Assembly: GCA_009192285.1 (NCBI GenBank)
Contig: CM018603.1
Location: 3,092,588 to 3,156,587 of the forward strand
Direction of reading: 5' to 3'
DNA: 64,000 nucleotides
Source: Morchella semilibera
Lineage: Eukaryota; Ascomycota; Pezizomycetes; Pezizales; Morchellaceae
This document shows, piece after piece, positions 44,208 through 55,811 of this stretch; position 1 is the first letter of the stretch; each line of letters starts with the position of its first letter. The position numbers were made by a program, and so were the translations under genes. The notes beneath the pieces were generated by a model. That model saw only the letters and a program-made list of their open reading frames with translations, searched no databases and had not been told where the DNA came from.

Positions 44208-45417
44208 GGTGGTATACTACTGCTGGAGGGAAGTTTATTCTGGAGAAGTGGGATTCAGGAGTCGAAACAAAGGGATCTAAGAATTGGGCTGTAACAAAGA
44301 AAAAAGCGGCTGAGCTGACTTTGCTGTCGTAACGAAAGTAACAGTAGGTGGTATAGTAGATAGTAAATTAAGATGTAGTATTTAAGGTATCACAGTAGCT
44401 GTAAAAAAAATATAGGTAGTTATTATATTGATGGCCAGAGAGGATGGGCCACGCAGAGAAGGGAACAGAAAGCAAGCAAGCAATAGAATAGAGCTGGTCA
44501 GGTAGGTAAGTAGTAGGAAGGAAGAGACCAGAGAACGGGTGGGATGACACCAGAGTATATATTTGGCCCTAGGCAGTCAGGAAGCAAATCGCTACTCTGA
44601 CCATTCCCTTCTGTTCTGTTCACTTCGCCCTGGTCCTACCGATCGGCGGTTGGGGATTAGTAGAGCTCATAGTGAGGGGCACACCTGGTCTGGTAGTGGG
44701 GGGGGGAGGAGGGACGGAACAAGGCGTGTGACAACAGCAGAACAGCCCGTTTCTAGCATCATCTAAAGTATGTATCTATTTGCTAACAGCAGAACAGCCC
44801 CTGATTGGATGGATTCTGAGGGAAAGCGCTTGGGCAAAGTGAACACCAAGAGACGCGTACCACAATTGGAGACCAATGTTGGGTCATGGCACTTCCCCGG
44901 TCTCAACTCTACGAATTGGCCGTGTGGTTTTGAGGGGCAGGTGTGCTAATCCTTCGGGAAGGCAAGTAGCTACCTGGATTTGCCGAGATCCGGGTTTGGT
45001 GAAGTCCCGAACTTAAGTGGACCGGGCCGGGATCGGGGGAGCTGAGGGCTTGGAGATCTAATCGCCCCGAGACTCCGAGTGGACTGGTTAGACCGTTTAG
45101 GGACTTTCTAGAAAATCAAACATCGCTAAAGTCACTGTTCTACTGTAGAAACTGATATGCAGTACCCAGTATTTTCTTTTCTTTTAATTTAAATCTACAG
45201 AGAATGCTACACAGCGAAGAAGAGCCGACCAGGGTAGGTACATAAATGTAGGTACTCGCCATGAGTGAGCTTAAAATAACCCCCCCCCCCCCCCACTTAC
45301 CTTTAGGCGCCCTGAACACCCTAGTAGCTGAGGCTCAATCAAGCCCCCCAGAACCCGCGAAGAACTTTTTCCTAAACATCGAAACATCAATTCACCCCAA
45401 AACTCACCTCAGACAAA
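44208..45417. promoter_or_regulatory. Upstream region of divergent eIF4E and NOPCHAP1-like genes
   Basis: 1.2 kb between divergent start codons. It contains a direct repeat of AACAGCAGAACAGCCC (about 44740 and 44786), a G run near 44699 and a C run near 45281-45294. No gene seen. Confidence 0.4.
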
Positions 45418-46096
45418 ATGCCACGCAAAGACTCGGAAACCCTCCCCGCCATTTTCCTTCACCCCAAGCCCAATGGCAACTCCAACCAAACTCCCCAGTT
45501 CACCGTCTCCACGACCCCCGCCGCGCCGCCGCAGAATAAGCCCAAAATAGCACCCATGCCGCCCTCGTCAGATCGTATGTGAAAGACCTAGCGCCACCTG
45601 CGTAATATATATAACTGCTGACCCGGTGATGCTATAGTACTTTCCCGCCTCAATGCGTTCCTGCCCGCAATCTCTGCAGCAAACAGGGACTTGGAGACCG
45701 AGATCGCCGCAGGCACAATCGCACAGAGGGATATCGAAAATGTGGGTGAGAAGGATGAGGCGTATATCGAAATGGTGAGCATAGGCGTTTTGGTGGTGCT
45801 GGGCCTGGCGGGAAAAGCTCACGTATGGATACTAACGTCTAGATGCGTTCCTGTAGAATCTCGGCCTCGGTGTCCTCAAGCAATTAGACCCAAACAACCC
45901 TGAAGATTCCGAGTCAGAGGAGGAGGAAGAAGAGAGCGACGCCGAGACAAAGGCTGAAGAGAAAGATATCCTCGGGAAGCTGTTGCAGCGTCCCGCTCGC
46001 GGAAAGCCAGGGATTCAAGAGGTGGAACAGGATCAGGTACTCAGTGCCAGGAAAGATGATGATGACATGGAAATTGATCCATTGGAGAAAAGATAG
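45418..46096 (+). CDS. NOPCHAP1-like (DUF4598) protein
   Basis: Three exons (45418-45574, 45638-45774, 45857-46096) join in frame to 177 residues. The conserved core LSRLNAFLPAISAANRDLE, then GTIAQRDIENVGE and AYIEMNLGLGVLKQLD matches the DUF4598 family, whose human member NOPCHAP1 links the R2TP chaperone to NOP58 during box C/D snoRNP assembly. The C-terminus is highly acidic (SESEEEEEESDAE) and ends MEIDPLEKR. Function in this fungus is by family analogy. Divergent from the eIF4E gene. Confidence 0.8.
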
Positions 46097-46422
46097 AAGG
46101 TAGAGGCTCTTCCATTTCATTGTAAATCATTCTTAGGTACATTACTCTGGGCTCTAGGTTTTTCTTTGCTTCCTTTTTAGAGACGTTTCTGCATTACTTT
46201 TTGACGCTTGTTCTTGAATATAAGCTATATATAAATACTTTTTCAACGTGATGTCACTTCACTTACACACATAACCTCATCAGTCTAGCACCCCTACCCA
46301 ACCAAACAATCCACAAATCCCCACCATCCCAAAAACCTTAAATCCAGAAAAAAGAAGATTACCAGAAACCAGAAAGAATTATTGGACACATTACAAAAAG
46401 AAGTCTACATAGTCGCAATCAT
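46097..46422. other. Intergenic between converging genes
   Basis: 326 bp shared 3' flank of the NOPCHAP1-like gene and GDA1. AT-rich; nothing else seen. Confidence 0.5.
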
Positions 46423-48187
46423 CTAAACCTCCTTAACTCTGCACTGCCATCCACCAGAACCCTGGTCAAGCAATGGCAAACTGGCACCCAGGCACCATCC
46501 CAGTTCATTGCCCTTGATCTTCTTCGCGATCTTAACCTCCCGGTCCAAAGGCATTTCGTACCCGGTGTGCAGGAGCGCAAGCATGAAGCTCAAGTCAAGA
46601 CAATATTCAGGTCTATCCCGAAGTTCTTCCATGGCGTCGGGGATGGAATGGAATACGTCCCATGCCTTCTCGCCAGCGCACACCTTGGCGGTAGTCTCGT
46701 GCATTTCCTTGAGTGTGAATGAATCCGGGAGACCGAGTGGACGAGCACGGTCATAGAAGTAAGAAAAGATATAAATAGCTTCAGTGGCGAATGTACGCTC
46801 TAGAGGTGGCTGGTGGATACCGTTGAAGGAACAGGGAGTGAGTGCGCATTTCTCATCTTTCTTGAGAATCTGCTCCGCAAGGAAGCGGCATTGTGTCATG
46901 GATGGCTCGGCAGGGCCAGTCATGTTCACTTTGGCAGCCTCCTTGGTATCCGGCATTTCGATCTCGACTTCGCGGATCATTCCAGGGATAATGCAAGGGT
47001 TCACGATAGGCTTTTCGTTCCATGCCTGACCAAGCTCGGCAATTTTTGCCTGAGCAACAATCTTGTGGATGGCTTTGCGGGCTTCCATAAGTCCGTAACC
47101 AAGGTGAGAATGCTGGTAAAGGTCAAAGTGACGGCCGCCAAATTTGAGCTCGTATTTGTGGTCACCGGGAGCGAGATGGGCGGGCATACCACCTCCAATG
47201 GCGGGGAAAGTTGGCTCAAAGACAATTTGTGTTGAACCACCGCCAAGGTCAAAAATAGCTGCAGTGGGAGTATCCTCAACGGTGCCAATGTTGCCAAGGA
47301 GGTAATTAGTGGTGATCCAAGCGTAGACACCTATGAATTATTAGAACCCGATCTTTGATAAGTTGCGAAATTGGGTCTCTGAAGATTTACCTTCATCCTT
47401 TCCTTCCATGATTTCGATGCCGCTTCCAGAAACGACTGGGAACGGATACTTTGTTTCAAGTCTGTTTCGCACCGCGTCCAGGATCTTTTGGCTTTTTTCA
47501 GGGCCTAGCAATCGCAGACCGGCGGTAGCCTTGACAGCAACTGGCGAACAACCTCTAAGCTTTTCGGGAACAGACGCAAGCGCTACATCCATCAATACAT
47601 CCAAGCTCATAGCAGCCTCTTCAGCCTTTTCCTTGAAAGATGAGAGACCAGGCTGAATCATCTTGAAATCTTCGTTTTCGAGCTCAGGGGTTTCGCCGCA
47701 GTTGTTGAATCGGTAGACGTGGACGCGCGAACCAGTGGAGCCGGCGTCAATCATGATAGCATATTGTACAATTGGTTTGTTTGGGGAACTAGACCTTGTG
47801 CACTTTGAGGTCCCAGAGGACGGATCAAGAGCAACCTGTCCATTTCCTACCTTTGCCCCTCCTTGATGTGCGCCCCCAGCTGCTAAAGGGAGGTTAATAC
47901 TCATCCCTCTGGTTGGTATCAAAGCGACTATTGAACTTACATGGGAGGCTTCTAGGAGCTAGCAAAAAGAGAGCCAGACAGAAGACGACCCCTATGGTCA
48001 CTGTAGACTTGATCATTCGACTCGACATTGCGGGAAATCCTAGAGAGGACCTTGAGTCTTGATGGCGGCCCGGTTTTTCGTGTGGATCCGATGGACGAAG
48101 CTGTGATGAGATGCTAGATGATCTCTGATGAGGACGTTGAAAGGAGAAATATGACCAGAGGGAGGGCCTTCTTCTCACGTTAGACAT
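46423..48187 (-). CDS. GDA1: Golgi guanosine-diphosphatase
   Basis: GDA1/CD39 nucleotidase of roughly 550 residues in three exons. It hydrolyses GDP to GMP in the Golgi lumen, driving the GDP-mannose/GMP antiport used for mannosylation. Exon 1 (47941-48187) encodes a basic cytosolic tail and one membrane anchor ([16 protein letters not shown]), so it is a type II protein. The apyrase conserved regions appear in order: [39 protein letters not shown] (assembled across the second intron), [14 protein letters not shown], and near the C-terminus [13 protein letters not shown]. The catalytic-base Glu is in the third region context. The first intron has two possible acceptors 3 nt apart that keep frame, so one residue may differ between isoforms. 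Confidence 0.94.
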
Positions 48188-48808
48188 GGAAGACTGTAAA
48201 TATAAAGGACGCCAACACTCGATGGAAGAAAAACGAGTGTTGGTATGCAGAGCGGGAAAGGGCGGATCAAGGGCAAATAGCGAAAGTACACGAACAGCAG
48301 ATCTGTAAGGGGACAGACCAGGTGAAGAAAAAAAGACAAAAGAACTATTAGCCCAAGCCCGGACCCCTATCTAGAGTGCAAGTAAAACCTAGTTGGATAC
48401 ATGTAGCAACGTAGCTAAGATCTAACCAATGCTGCTGCTCGCTGCTGCAGGGGTAGAATAAAAGTAATCTGAATAATCCCATTTGGGTTACCCGGCCAAT
48501 GATAATCCACCGACATGGATAATGAACCATGAGTTACAGTGCACACGACTAGGGGAATTTAAACGAAAAGGTCTGGAAGCTTCTATCCTTATCCATGGCG
48601 ATAAGCTTCGTATTTAAGAGATCGTAGACGAGCGTGCTTTTGTTTGACGTGAGCTCTCATTAAGTGCGACTCTGCATTTCGTCTCAATACAATCAACTAC
48701 AGCATCACCATCATCGCCCATCTTTGTCTTGTTCTTGTCGCAGAAACCATCCGTTGTCTGTTCATTCACTCATCCACTCATCCACCAGCTCAGTTCACAC
48801 GTTACGTC
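48188..48808. promoter_or_regulatory. Shared upstream region of GDA1 and the PPPDE-thioredoxin-PUL gene
   Basis: 621 bp between divergent starts. TACATGTA lies at 48398-48405. No gene seen. Confidence 0.4.
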
Positions 48809-50871
48809 ATGGCAAATACTGAGCGCCCTGTTGAGCTCTATGTCTATGATCTATCTCAAGGTGGGCCCATCAAATATCCAAGTGTACCGCATAATGAAAC
48901 TGACTCCACTATGTACTAGGGATGGCTAGACAAGTATGTTCTTTGATTTCCCTCTCCAGATACTACTAGCATAGTACTCACAAGCGCACAGTTTTCTCTC
49001 GGGTTCCTGGGAACTTACATAGGTAGGCCCTTACAAGTCCGAATGCTTTTCTACCTGGGTAGCTAATTACCAACTTTTGTAGATGCCATTTATCACACTA
49101 GTATAGTCCTTAGAGGTCGTGAATACTACTACGGTCCGTTAATATTCATTCCATGACCGTTAAACAGCTCACTAAGTTTCATACAGGCCAGGGAATTCAA
49201 TCCTCCGTCCCCGGGGGGACTCATCATGGAAATCCTATGGAAAAGATTCACCTCGGGGTAACTTCCCTCACAGATGAGATTTTCCTTGAATACCTTGATT
49301 CACTTAAATCAATATATACCCCTGAGGCCTACGATCTCTTCCAGCATAATTGCAACAACTTTACAAATGACGTTGCACAATTTCTCTGCGGCTGTGGTAT
49401 TCCCGAGCACATCGTTTCCCTTCCGCAGACTGTACTACAAACACCTTTCGGCCAGATGCTGAGACCGCAGTTGGAGCAGGCCATGCGCCCAATTACAACT
49501 GCGCCAACCCCACATGCGGCTTATACTCAAGCCTCAAGAGGTCAGCACCCAGGGGCTTCTAAAGTTATTACTGCAAATTCACTTGTAACATTGGAGAAGG
49601 CATTATCATCCGCCGAAGCTTCGTGTGCCGTGGTTTTCTTCACATCTACTACATGCGGACCGTGTAGAACCATCTACCCGCGCTACGAGGAATTGGCCGC
49701 TAGTGCAGGTAATAGAGCAAAGTTCATTAAATGCGATATTAACGCCGCACCAGATGCGGCACTGAGATATGAGATCAATAGCGTCCCAACATTTGTGACC
49801 TTCCTGAAAGGCGAGAAAGTTGAGGAATGGGTTGGTCCAAGTGAAATAGATTTAAAGCAGAGAGTGGACACTCTTCTGAGAATGGCTTACCCTCGCAAGT
49901 GTTCCCCCTCCCCGCCGGGTTTCTACTCTGGAAGACGCATGCTAAACTCTTGATTCAGCCCACCCACACATGGATATCAAGCTCCCCATTACCCTCAATA
50001 CCCCAATGAAGCCGATAGCATTTACCAAGGTTCCCCCACTTGCTAAAGTCACCGAAAAGATTGGTGATGCTGGGAAAAACCCCATCATAAAATCAATTTG
50101 CGACTTCATTGGAACTCGGGATACCAGTGGTGCCGTTGAAGCCCATCTTCCAAATCTGTCGAATGTTGCAGCCTTCCTCCGTGAATCTTTCGAAGCGCTT
50201 CCGGCGGATAAGTTGTTCCCCCTTGTTGATCTCTTCCGTGTCATGCTTTCCGATGTGCGAGTTTCTGGTTGGTTTGCCGAGGAAAAGGGTAATGCGCTCC
50301 TCCTTCACAATATATCACTCGGTCTAACCAAAGGAATATAGATACGGCCACCATCAAAGCTATGTTATCCTATGCCAAAGCTCAAAATATCCCTTATTCT
50401 CTACGCCTAGTCACTATTCAAGCCACCTGTAATCTTTTCACATCCCCTTTATTCGCTGCGCACCTTACCTCGGACACCCTTCTGTCAGACCTTGTAAACT
50501 TGATCACTACCTCCCTACTTGACCATATCCACGCACCGTGTCGTGTCGCCGCTTCCTCACTTGTATTCAACCTGGCAATATATGCACAGAAGCAGCGCTT
50601 AGTGCACAACGAGGAGGTTCTCGAGACAGTCAGCGTAGACATCTTGGCCAGTGTACTCGAAGCCCTCAAGGCGGAAGAGGAGAGTAAAGACGTAGTTAAG
50701 GGTCTCGTACTAAGCCTCGCACTGATCTGCTACTGCGCACCGCTTGATGGGGAGGTGAAAGACTTTTTGGAGGCTCTCGAGGCAGGTGCCGTAGTAAGGT
50801 CGAAATGCGGAGGAGCGGGCTTAGGAGATAAGGGACTTTGCGAAGAGGTTGCCCGGCTTCTAGAGGCCTAA
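48809..50871 (+). CDS. PPPDE (DeSI-like) peptidase, thioredoxin and PUL domain fusion
   Basis: Six exons (48809-48860, 48920-48933, 48992-49022, 49083-49133, 49187-49894, 49959-50871). The PPPDE papain-like domain (residues 1-~150) reads VYDLSQGMARQ, AIYHTSIVLRGREYYYG, GIQSSVPGGTHHGNP and LFQHNCNNFTNDVAQFL, with catalytic His and Cys present; relatives remove SUMO or ubiquitin. The thioredoxin domain (~residues 185-290) has FFTSTTCGPCRTIYP and SVPTFVTFLKGEKVEEWVG. A PUL domain fills the rest; in other proteins PUL binds Cdc48/p97. Two oddities: intron 5 (49895-49958) is GC-AG, giving the expected AYP-PHPHMDIKLP join, and one base is missing near 50333-50341, splitting the PUL frame between LGLTKG and DTATIKAMLSY. 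Exon 2 is a 14-nt microexon. The rest is intact. Confidence 0.88.
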
Positions 50872-51952
50872 TTTTTTTTTTTTGGGGGGGGGGCTTAGGT
50901 CCAAGTTGTAATTTACATGTACATGTACTGTGCATATAACATCATATGTAGTTTAGCAATCTCATTTCATCAATATCCTACATGGTTTTGGGCGTCACTT
51001 GATAGGGGGCTACGATTTGCAACCCACACGCAATTAAAGCTATCAAACTTTTTTTCTCATTTAAGGCAGTCACCATAACATGTATTGCAAATACAGATCC
51101 ATTCTACGGTGACTCGCCTCTTCTACCCGCCACAATGCAAGCAAACAAATATAAAATGGCACTAGACGCCTCTTTTCATTATACCACCAGCTAACTTGAC
51201 CCCCAGACCCGAAATCCTTCGCAAACTACAGGAAATATGGCAGAGATGCCGGTATATCCCCTCCACAAACAAACGCCCTCAGTCGCGTACGTAAGTAGGT
51301 GTTAAACCCCGAGTCACCAAGCTCTCCCGCAAGTGCCACCTATAACTACCAGCAGCAGAACCGACTTTGCTTCTTTACAATTGGCCCACATGCAACGAAC
51401 AGCAAACTGGGGGCGTGGCTGAGCGTTTCTCAAATGCAGGTAACAAACAACCCATATCATTGGCACCGTCCCAATCACAGTTTCTCACTCGGCGTGATAA
51501 TCGTGACGTTAGTGTAGGAGATAGGCGCCTCATCCTAAAAGGAGACTCCGCCATCTATCTATAATAAATAATTAGGTTCTACATACGACGACGTCTAGTA
51601 ACCCGGCGGGCTAAAGTAGGGGAAATAGGGCTTTCGTAGGGCAAAAGACCTATGGGTTAGTTTCATTCCCTCATGCGCAAACGTCGCTACCATCCCGGGC
51701 TTGAACCGGCGTGTCAGGGCGTGACGGAGTCTATTGAGGCTGGGCTACGTCGCGGTGCTGTTCATCCTCTAATAATATAAGAATAGGACTCGTATCTTGC
51801 TAGTAAATGCCAAAACCCGACCATTCCTACACATCACCGGGGGCAGGGCGGGAATAGCCACCAGGGCCCACTCACAGCCACCACACGCGGCCTAACACCC
51901 CCCTTACATATAAATATATTACACCCCAGATACAAAAAAAAAAGAAGAGGAA
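50872..51952. other. Intergenic, PUL gene to LAS1
   Basis: No gene. Two overlapping TACATGTA copies at 50914-50927, a T run followed by a G run at 50873-50892 and a tRNA-like segment (51685-51754). Confidence 0.5.
51685..51754 (-). other. tRNA-like sequence with A- and B-box
   Basis: On the minus strand TAGCCCAGCC (51738-51747) fits the Pol III A-box and GGTTCAAGCCC (51697-51707) is a perfect B-box, spaced about 40 nt apart as in a tRNA. The acceptor arms do not pair and the anticodon stem is poor, so I do not call a tRNA. A tRNA relic or SINE head fits better. Confidence 0.4.
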
Positions 51953-53608
51953 CTATCCTACAAAACCGATCGGCCTCGGCGTCCACTCCCCACTCCACTT
52001 CCTCCATCTCCCGACTTTCACAGTCTCGACCCTGTCCGCCTCCGCCTCTACATCCACTTTCATTGCCTCGCCGGTCTCCAGCTCCGCTTTCCGCCGCTTC
52101 ATCTCCTCAAACCGCGCCTCAAAGCCCCTAACCTCTTCCTCAATCTCCTCGAGCTTCCGCTTTCTGCCCGCGGCAGCGTCTGTTTTCGCCGGCGGTGGTA
52201 GTACCTGCGTCGCGGTGATATCGGCGATCTTGGCGTATTTGGCGCGGAGTGCCGGGTATTCGTTGAGGAGGTGGCGGAGGAATTTAAGGCCCCTAGGGGA
52301 AAGGTAGGAAAGGTTAGCTAGTAGAGAGGAAGGGAGAGAAGGGGGGGACAGACCATTCGCTGGGACGGAGGACACAGTGCCTGATTAGTTCGTCATAGTC
52401 AAGAGGGCTCATAGCTTGGTGGCCGAAGCTGAATTTGGGCTCGGGATTGGCGGAGGTGAGGTGTTTGAGCCAGGTCAGGATTGCTTCCATGAACTCGGGG
52501 GTGTGGGGGTTGTCTGGAGATGTGCTATCGGGGGATGTGAAGAGGGGCTGCGGCGCACTGAAGACATCAAGCATGGCGGAGAGGAGGGTATTCGCAAAGC
52601 CGTTGATGGATGAATCGAGGTTGTCTATGAGCGGTCGCCAAAGGTACAGCGCACCGAGCATCAAAGGCGCCTTCCTGCAGCCCCACTCCATTAGTATCCA
52701 GCACCAGTAAGCTAAGAAGAGTACCTACTTCTTCCCTGCCGGGACCAGCCCTTTCTCCTCCAGGAAAGCCTCCATCAGCGCTTCTTGGCCTTCCTCCGCC
52801 CGCCAGATCGTCACACACTCCTTCAGGATCTTGCGGGCCTCCCAGCCCTCGGCGCTCTTGTCAAAGTGCCTCATGGGCCTCCGTGGGTTCTCGCGCCGCA
52901 GGTGCCGCCACCGCTTCAGCGCCATACGCGCTTTCGACAGCACGACGGCCTGCTCGCCGGCGCCCGTCACATCCGCCGTCGAGTTAGCGCCCACGGACAC
53001 CCAATAGTTGTCCCACAGCCAGGCGAGGGCCCTTGCTGCGACCGCACGCAGCAGCGCTAGACCTGGGAGCATGTCGTGGGTGGCTGCGTGGCGGATTTCG
53101 ACGAAGGAGGCGGGGAGGTTGAGATTGCGCGCAAGGGCGTGCATGGGGATGGCGAACTGGGATTGCTGTGCGGGGTCGATGAGGCCGTTAACGAAGCTAT
53201 GTGGGGCTTGAGTTGTTAGCTAGCAGGTTATATATAGGGATTGAGACAAGGTAGGCGGGCGGGCGTAGATACGTACCGACAGATCGCCGTCGAGTAGGAT
53301 AGGCGGGCGTTGAGCGCTGAATGATCGGGGGTGTCGTGAAGGGCGGCTTCAGTCAGGAGGGCAGTGGCCTCGATTGCGTGTGGGATGCGAGTGCGCGATA
53401 TCCAGGCGCGGACCTGTGTGCAATTGAGGTGTTAGAATGGATTTATAGTTACTGGGAACGAGTGGAATTTTTTCCTTCTCGTCTTCAATACCTTTGCGAG
53501 TGCCATTGGGCGAAGATCTTCACCATCGGGAGCGGGGTAGAAGGCGGCCTTGACCTCTAGGAGGTCGGCGGGAGTGCGCCAGGCGACTATGCGGCGATGT
53601 CGTGACAT
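51953..53608 (-). CDS. LAS1: Pre-rRNA processing nuclease Las1
   Basis: HEPN-fold endoribonuclease that, with Grc3, cuts the ITS2 spacer during 60S ribosome maturation in the nucleus. Five exons, about 465 residues. Exon 1 (53492-53608) starts MSRHRRIVAWRTPADLLEVK, the typical opening; then RAWISRTRIPHAIEATALL, NARLSYSTAICR, FVNGLID, and LPASFVEIRHAATHDMLPGL. RHAATHD is the R-x4-H catalytic motif of the family. ALAWLWDNYW follows. The C-terminal part is variable, ending in a charged helix with RKRKLEEIEEEVRGFEARFE. Start and exon joins agree with the family, so the call is firm. Confidence 0.92.
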
Positions 53609-54274
53609 TTGGGGTCGGTGGGCTGCGCGGGAATGAACTGTCGTTTGTATCTCCGCCGGGTCGCTGAATTGGAGTTTTGGTAAGGACTTTGGTAGCCGGG
53701 TAACTGCCTTTCACAGCTACATAAATAAGGACTAGTTAGGTCTAGATCTTTTTAGGAGTTAGTGATATTCTTAAAGTGTAGTTGTGGTAAGCCAGGTAGA
53801 TAGAGCGGACATAGATGCGATTTTGGTGGGTCTACCTAAGTGACTTGGTAGTTGATGTAATCATGAGGTATCACTCGTCATCCGAAGGACGTCGCGAGGT
53901 TATTGATGATCATGATTGGAGAAGAGAGAAGAAGAGAGGAGAAGAGAGAAGAAGGGGGGATTTGGAGGTGACATAGAGGCGATGTGAAAGACACGTATGT
54001 ACTTGGTATATGGATCCAAAGCTACGCGTGCGGTGTGTATAAAACAAGTGCAGATGTGTACCATTAGCCTTGTTGTCTATTCGTAAAGAATACTAAATTA
54101 TAAAAGGTTCTATAAACACCAAAAAATACCCATGAACCATCCAGACCTCAAAAAAAAACATACAAATATATGTACATAATAAAATGCACTCGTACTAGCT
54201 CATTGCCATTCGTCGCCGCCATCACGACCATCTCCCGATAGGTCTATTCCCCCACCCCCCCACTCCCAAATTCA
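53609..54274. other. Intergenic, LAS1 to BTB gene
   Basis: No gene. A GAGAAGA-type purine tandem lies at about 53920-53957. Otherwise AT-rich flank. Confidence 0.5.
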
Positions 54275-55811
54275 TCAATCCCTCAAGTTAATATCAGAGA
54301 AGCCTCCAACATTGGAATCCTCCACCTGCTTCATAATCCAGTTAATCTCATATTCCATCCGCTCTACACGGTTATCTATCCAGGCCGCACGGTGAACGAG
54401 AATATCGAAACACATGCGATCATAGAAGACAATATGCAGAGTCCGGCAGGTATTGTTTAGCCAACGATATTTATGCGCTGTCTCCAAAAACAGTAGTTCC
54501 TGAAGCCTAATAGGCATTATTGTCTGCACATCGTTTCTGGCAGATATCTTCTCGCGCAGAGACCTGGCCGCTTCGGAGGTTTCAAATTCGCGTAATCTCG
54601 GATAGTTTTCAAGGTCTGTCTGGAGCTTGAGACTTATTGGAAAGCAATAATCAAGGTAACTGGCGATTTCCGTTTCGAGTTCCGTGGAGTCCCGTATTTC
54701 TCTTGATCTTGAGGATTCAAACTCATGCGTCCAGTCTGGATGGGCCTCACGTAGTCTTGTCAGGTTGAAATCCAAATTTTTCAACTTCTTCAAGGATATC
54801 GAATCATAGCGATACAGGGTGTCATTATCAAGTTCAAAGGGTTGCGGGTACTGTGAATGAGCCGAGATTTCTTTTGGTCTCCTCGATATCCATATCTGGA
54901 AGAACTTTCTGATTTCGGACTGCTGAGTCTTTTTGGAATCTGACGTCGATTGTTCCAGCGCGCTCTCAAGTGATCGAGCCTTATCTTTCCACTTCTTGGC
55001 ATCACTCTCTGCCACCCGAACCTTATTCGCAACCATCTCCATCAACTGGACAGCAAAAGCACCCCTCTTTCGCATCAAAGATGACATCTCTGTTCGAGCC
55101 ATCAGGGTTCCGAAATGTCTTACTGCAAAGTTTCTAACAATGTCCAGCCCTCTTGTCCCCAGCTTGATACGGCCATCCAAAGTGTCTGTCGTAACACAAC
55201 AGATATAGTCAACTAACTCGACGAAGCCGATCGCTGCTGCGGAATTACCCTCTTCTACGGCAGTACCAGTATATTCAAGCGCAGAACTGAGTCGATCGAA
55301 CGATATAATTTCGAGTGCGTCGGGGCCGAAAGAACATGCGAGTACGTAGAGACCCGCATGCAAAAGCAACACATTGAGGGACTCCTCCTGAGCCGCCAGG
55401 CCCTGAATATACGGCGTGATTGACCCTGGTCTGCCTGACATTGGGCGCAAGATATCCTGGCTCTCTTCGCGATCCACTTCGCCCATCTCTTCCTTGACGT
55501 CTCCCGCCTCCTGCCAGACCAAGTCGGGAACCCGATAGTCCCCCGCATACAGGAATTGGATCCACCGGCCCACCGTCTCGTCGCTCCAGGCCGACAGGTT
55601 GACTTCCTTGGAGTTGCTACCGGAGTATAGATGTAAATCACGCATGATGTCGCTGTGAACAAAGAACCGTTTACCAGACCCAGATGTCACCACAAAGGGC
55701 TCCGAGGAGATGAAACTGAGATCGCTAGTCCTGGTGAGACTTTATCCTGTTAGCTAGCGCATAGCGCAGGAGATATAGAGGAGAACCGTACCCGGAAAAT
55801 CTTGGAGGCAT
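54275..55811 (-). CDS. BTB/POZ domain protein, second copy of the type
   Basis: Two exons: 20 nt (55792-55811, encoding MPPRFSG) and 54275-55730, giving 491 residues. The BTB fold reads SDLSFISSEPFVVTSGSG, KRFFVHSDIMRDLHLYSG, then SDETVGRWIQFLYAGDY and LLLHAGLYVLACSFGPDAL. A coiled-coil-prone segment near residues 225-265 (NKVRVAESDAKKWKDKARS) is followed by a ~200-residue charged C-terminal region without a recognised domain. Like the BTB gene at 38250 it has a 20-nt first exon, the same intron phase and a downstream coiled coil. Function unknown. Confidence 0.8.

Noticed and set aside
44800-45110. GC-rich stretch suspected as 5S or other structured RNA
   Set aside because: No match to 5S internal control elements and no consistent stem pattern.
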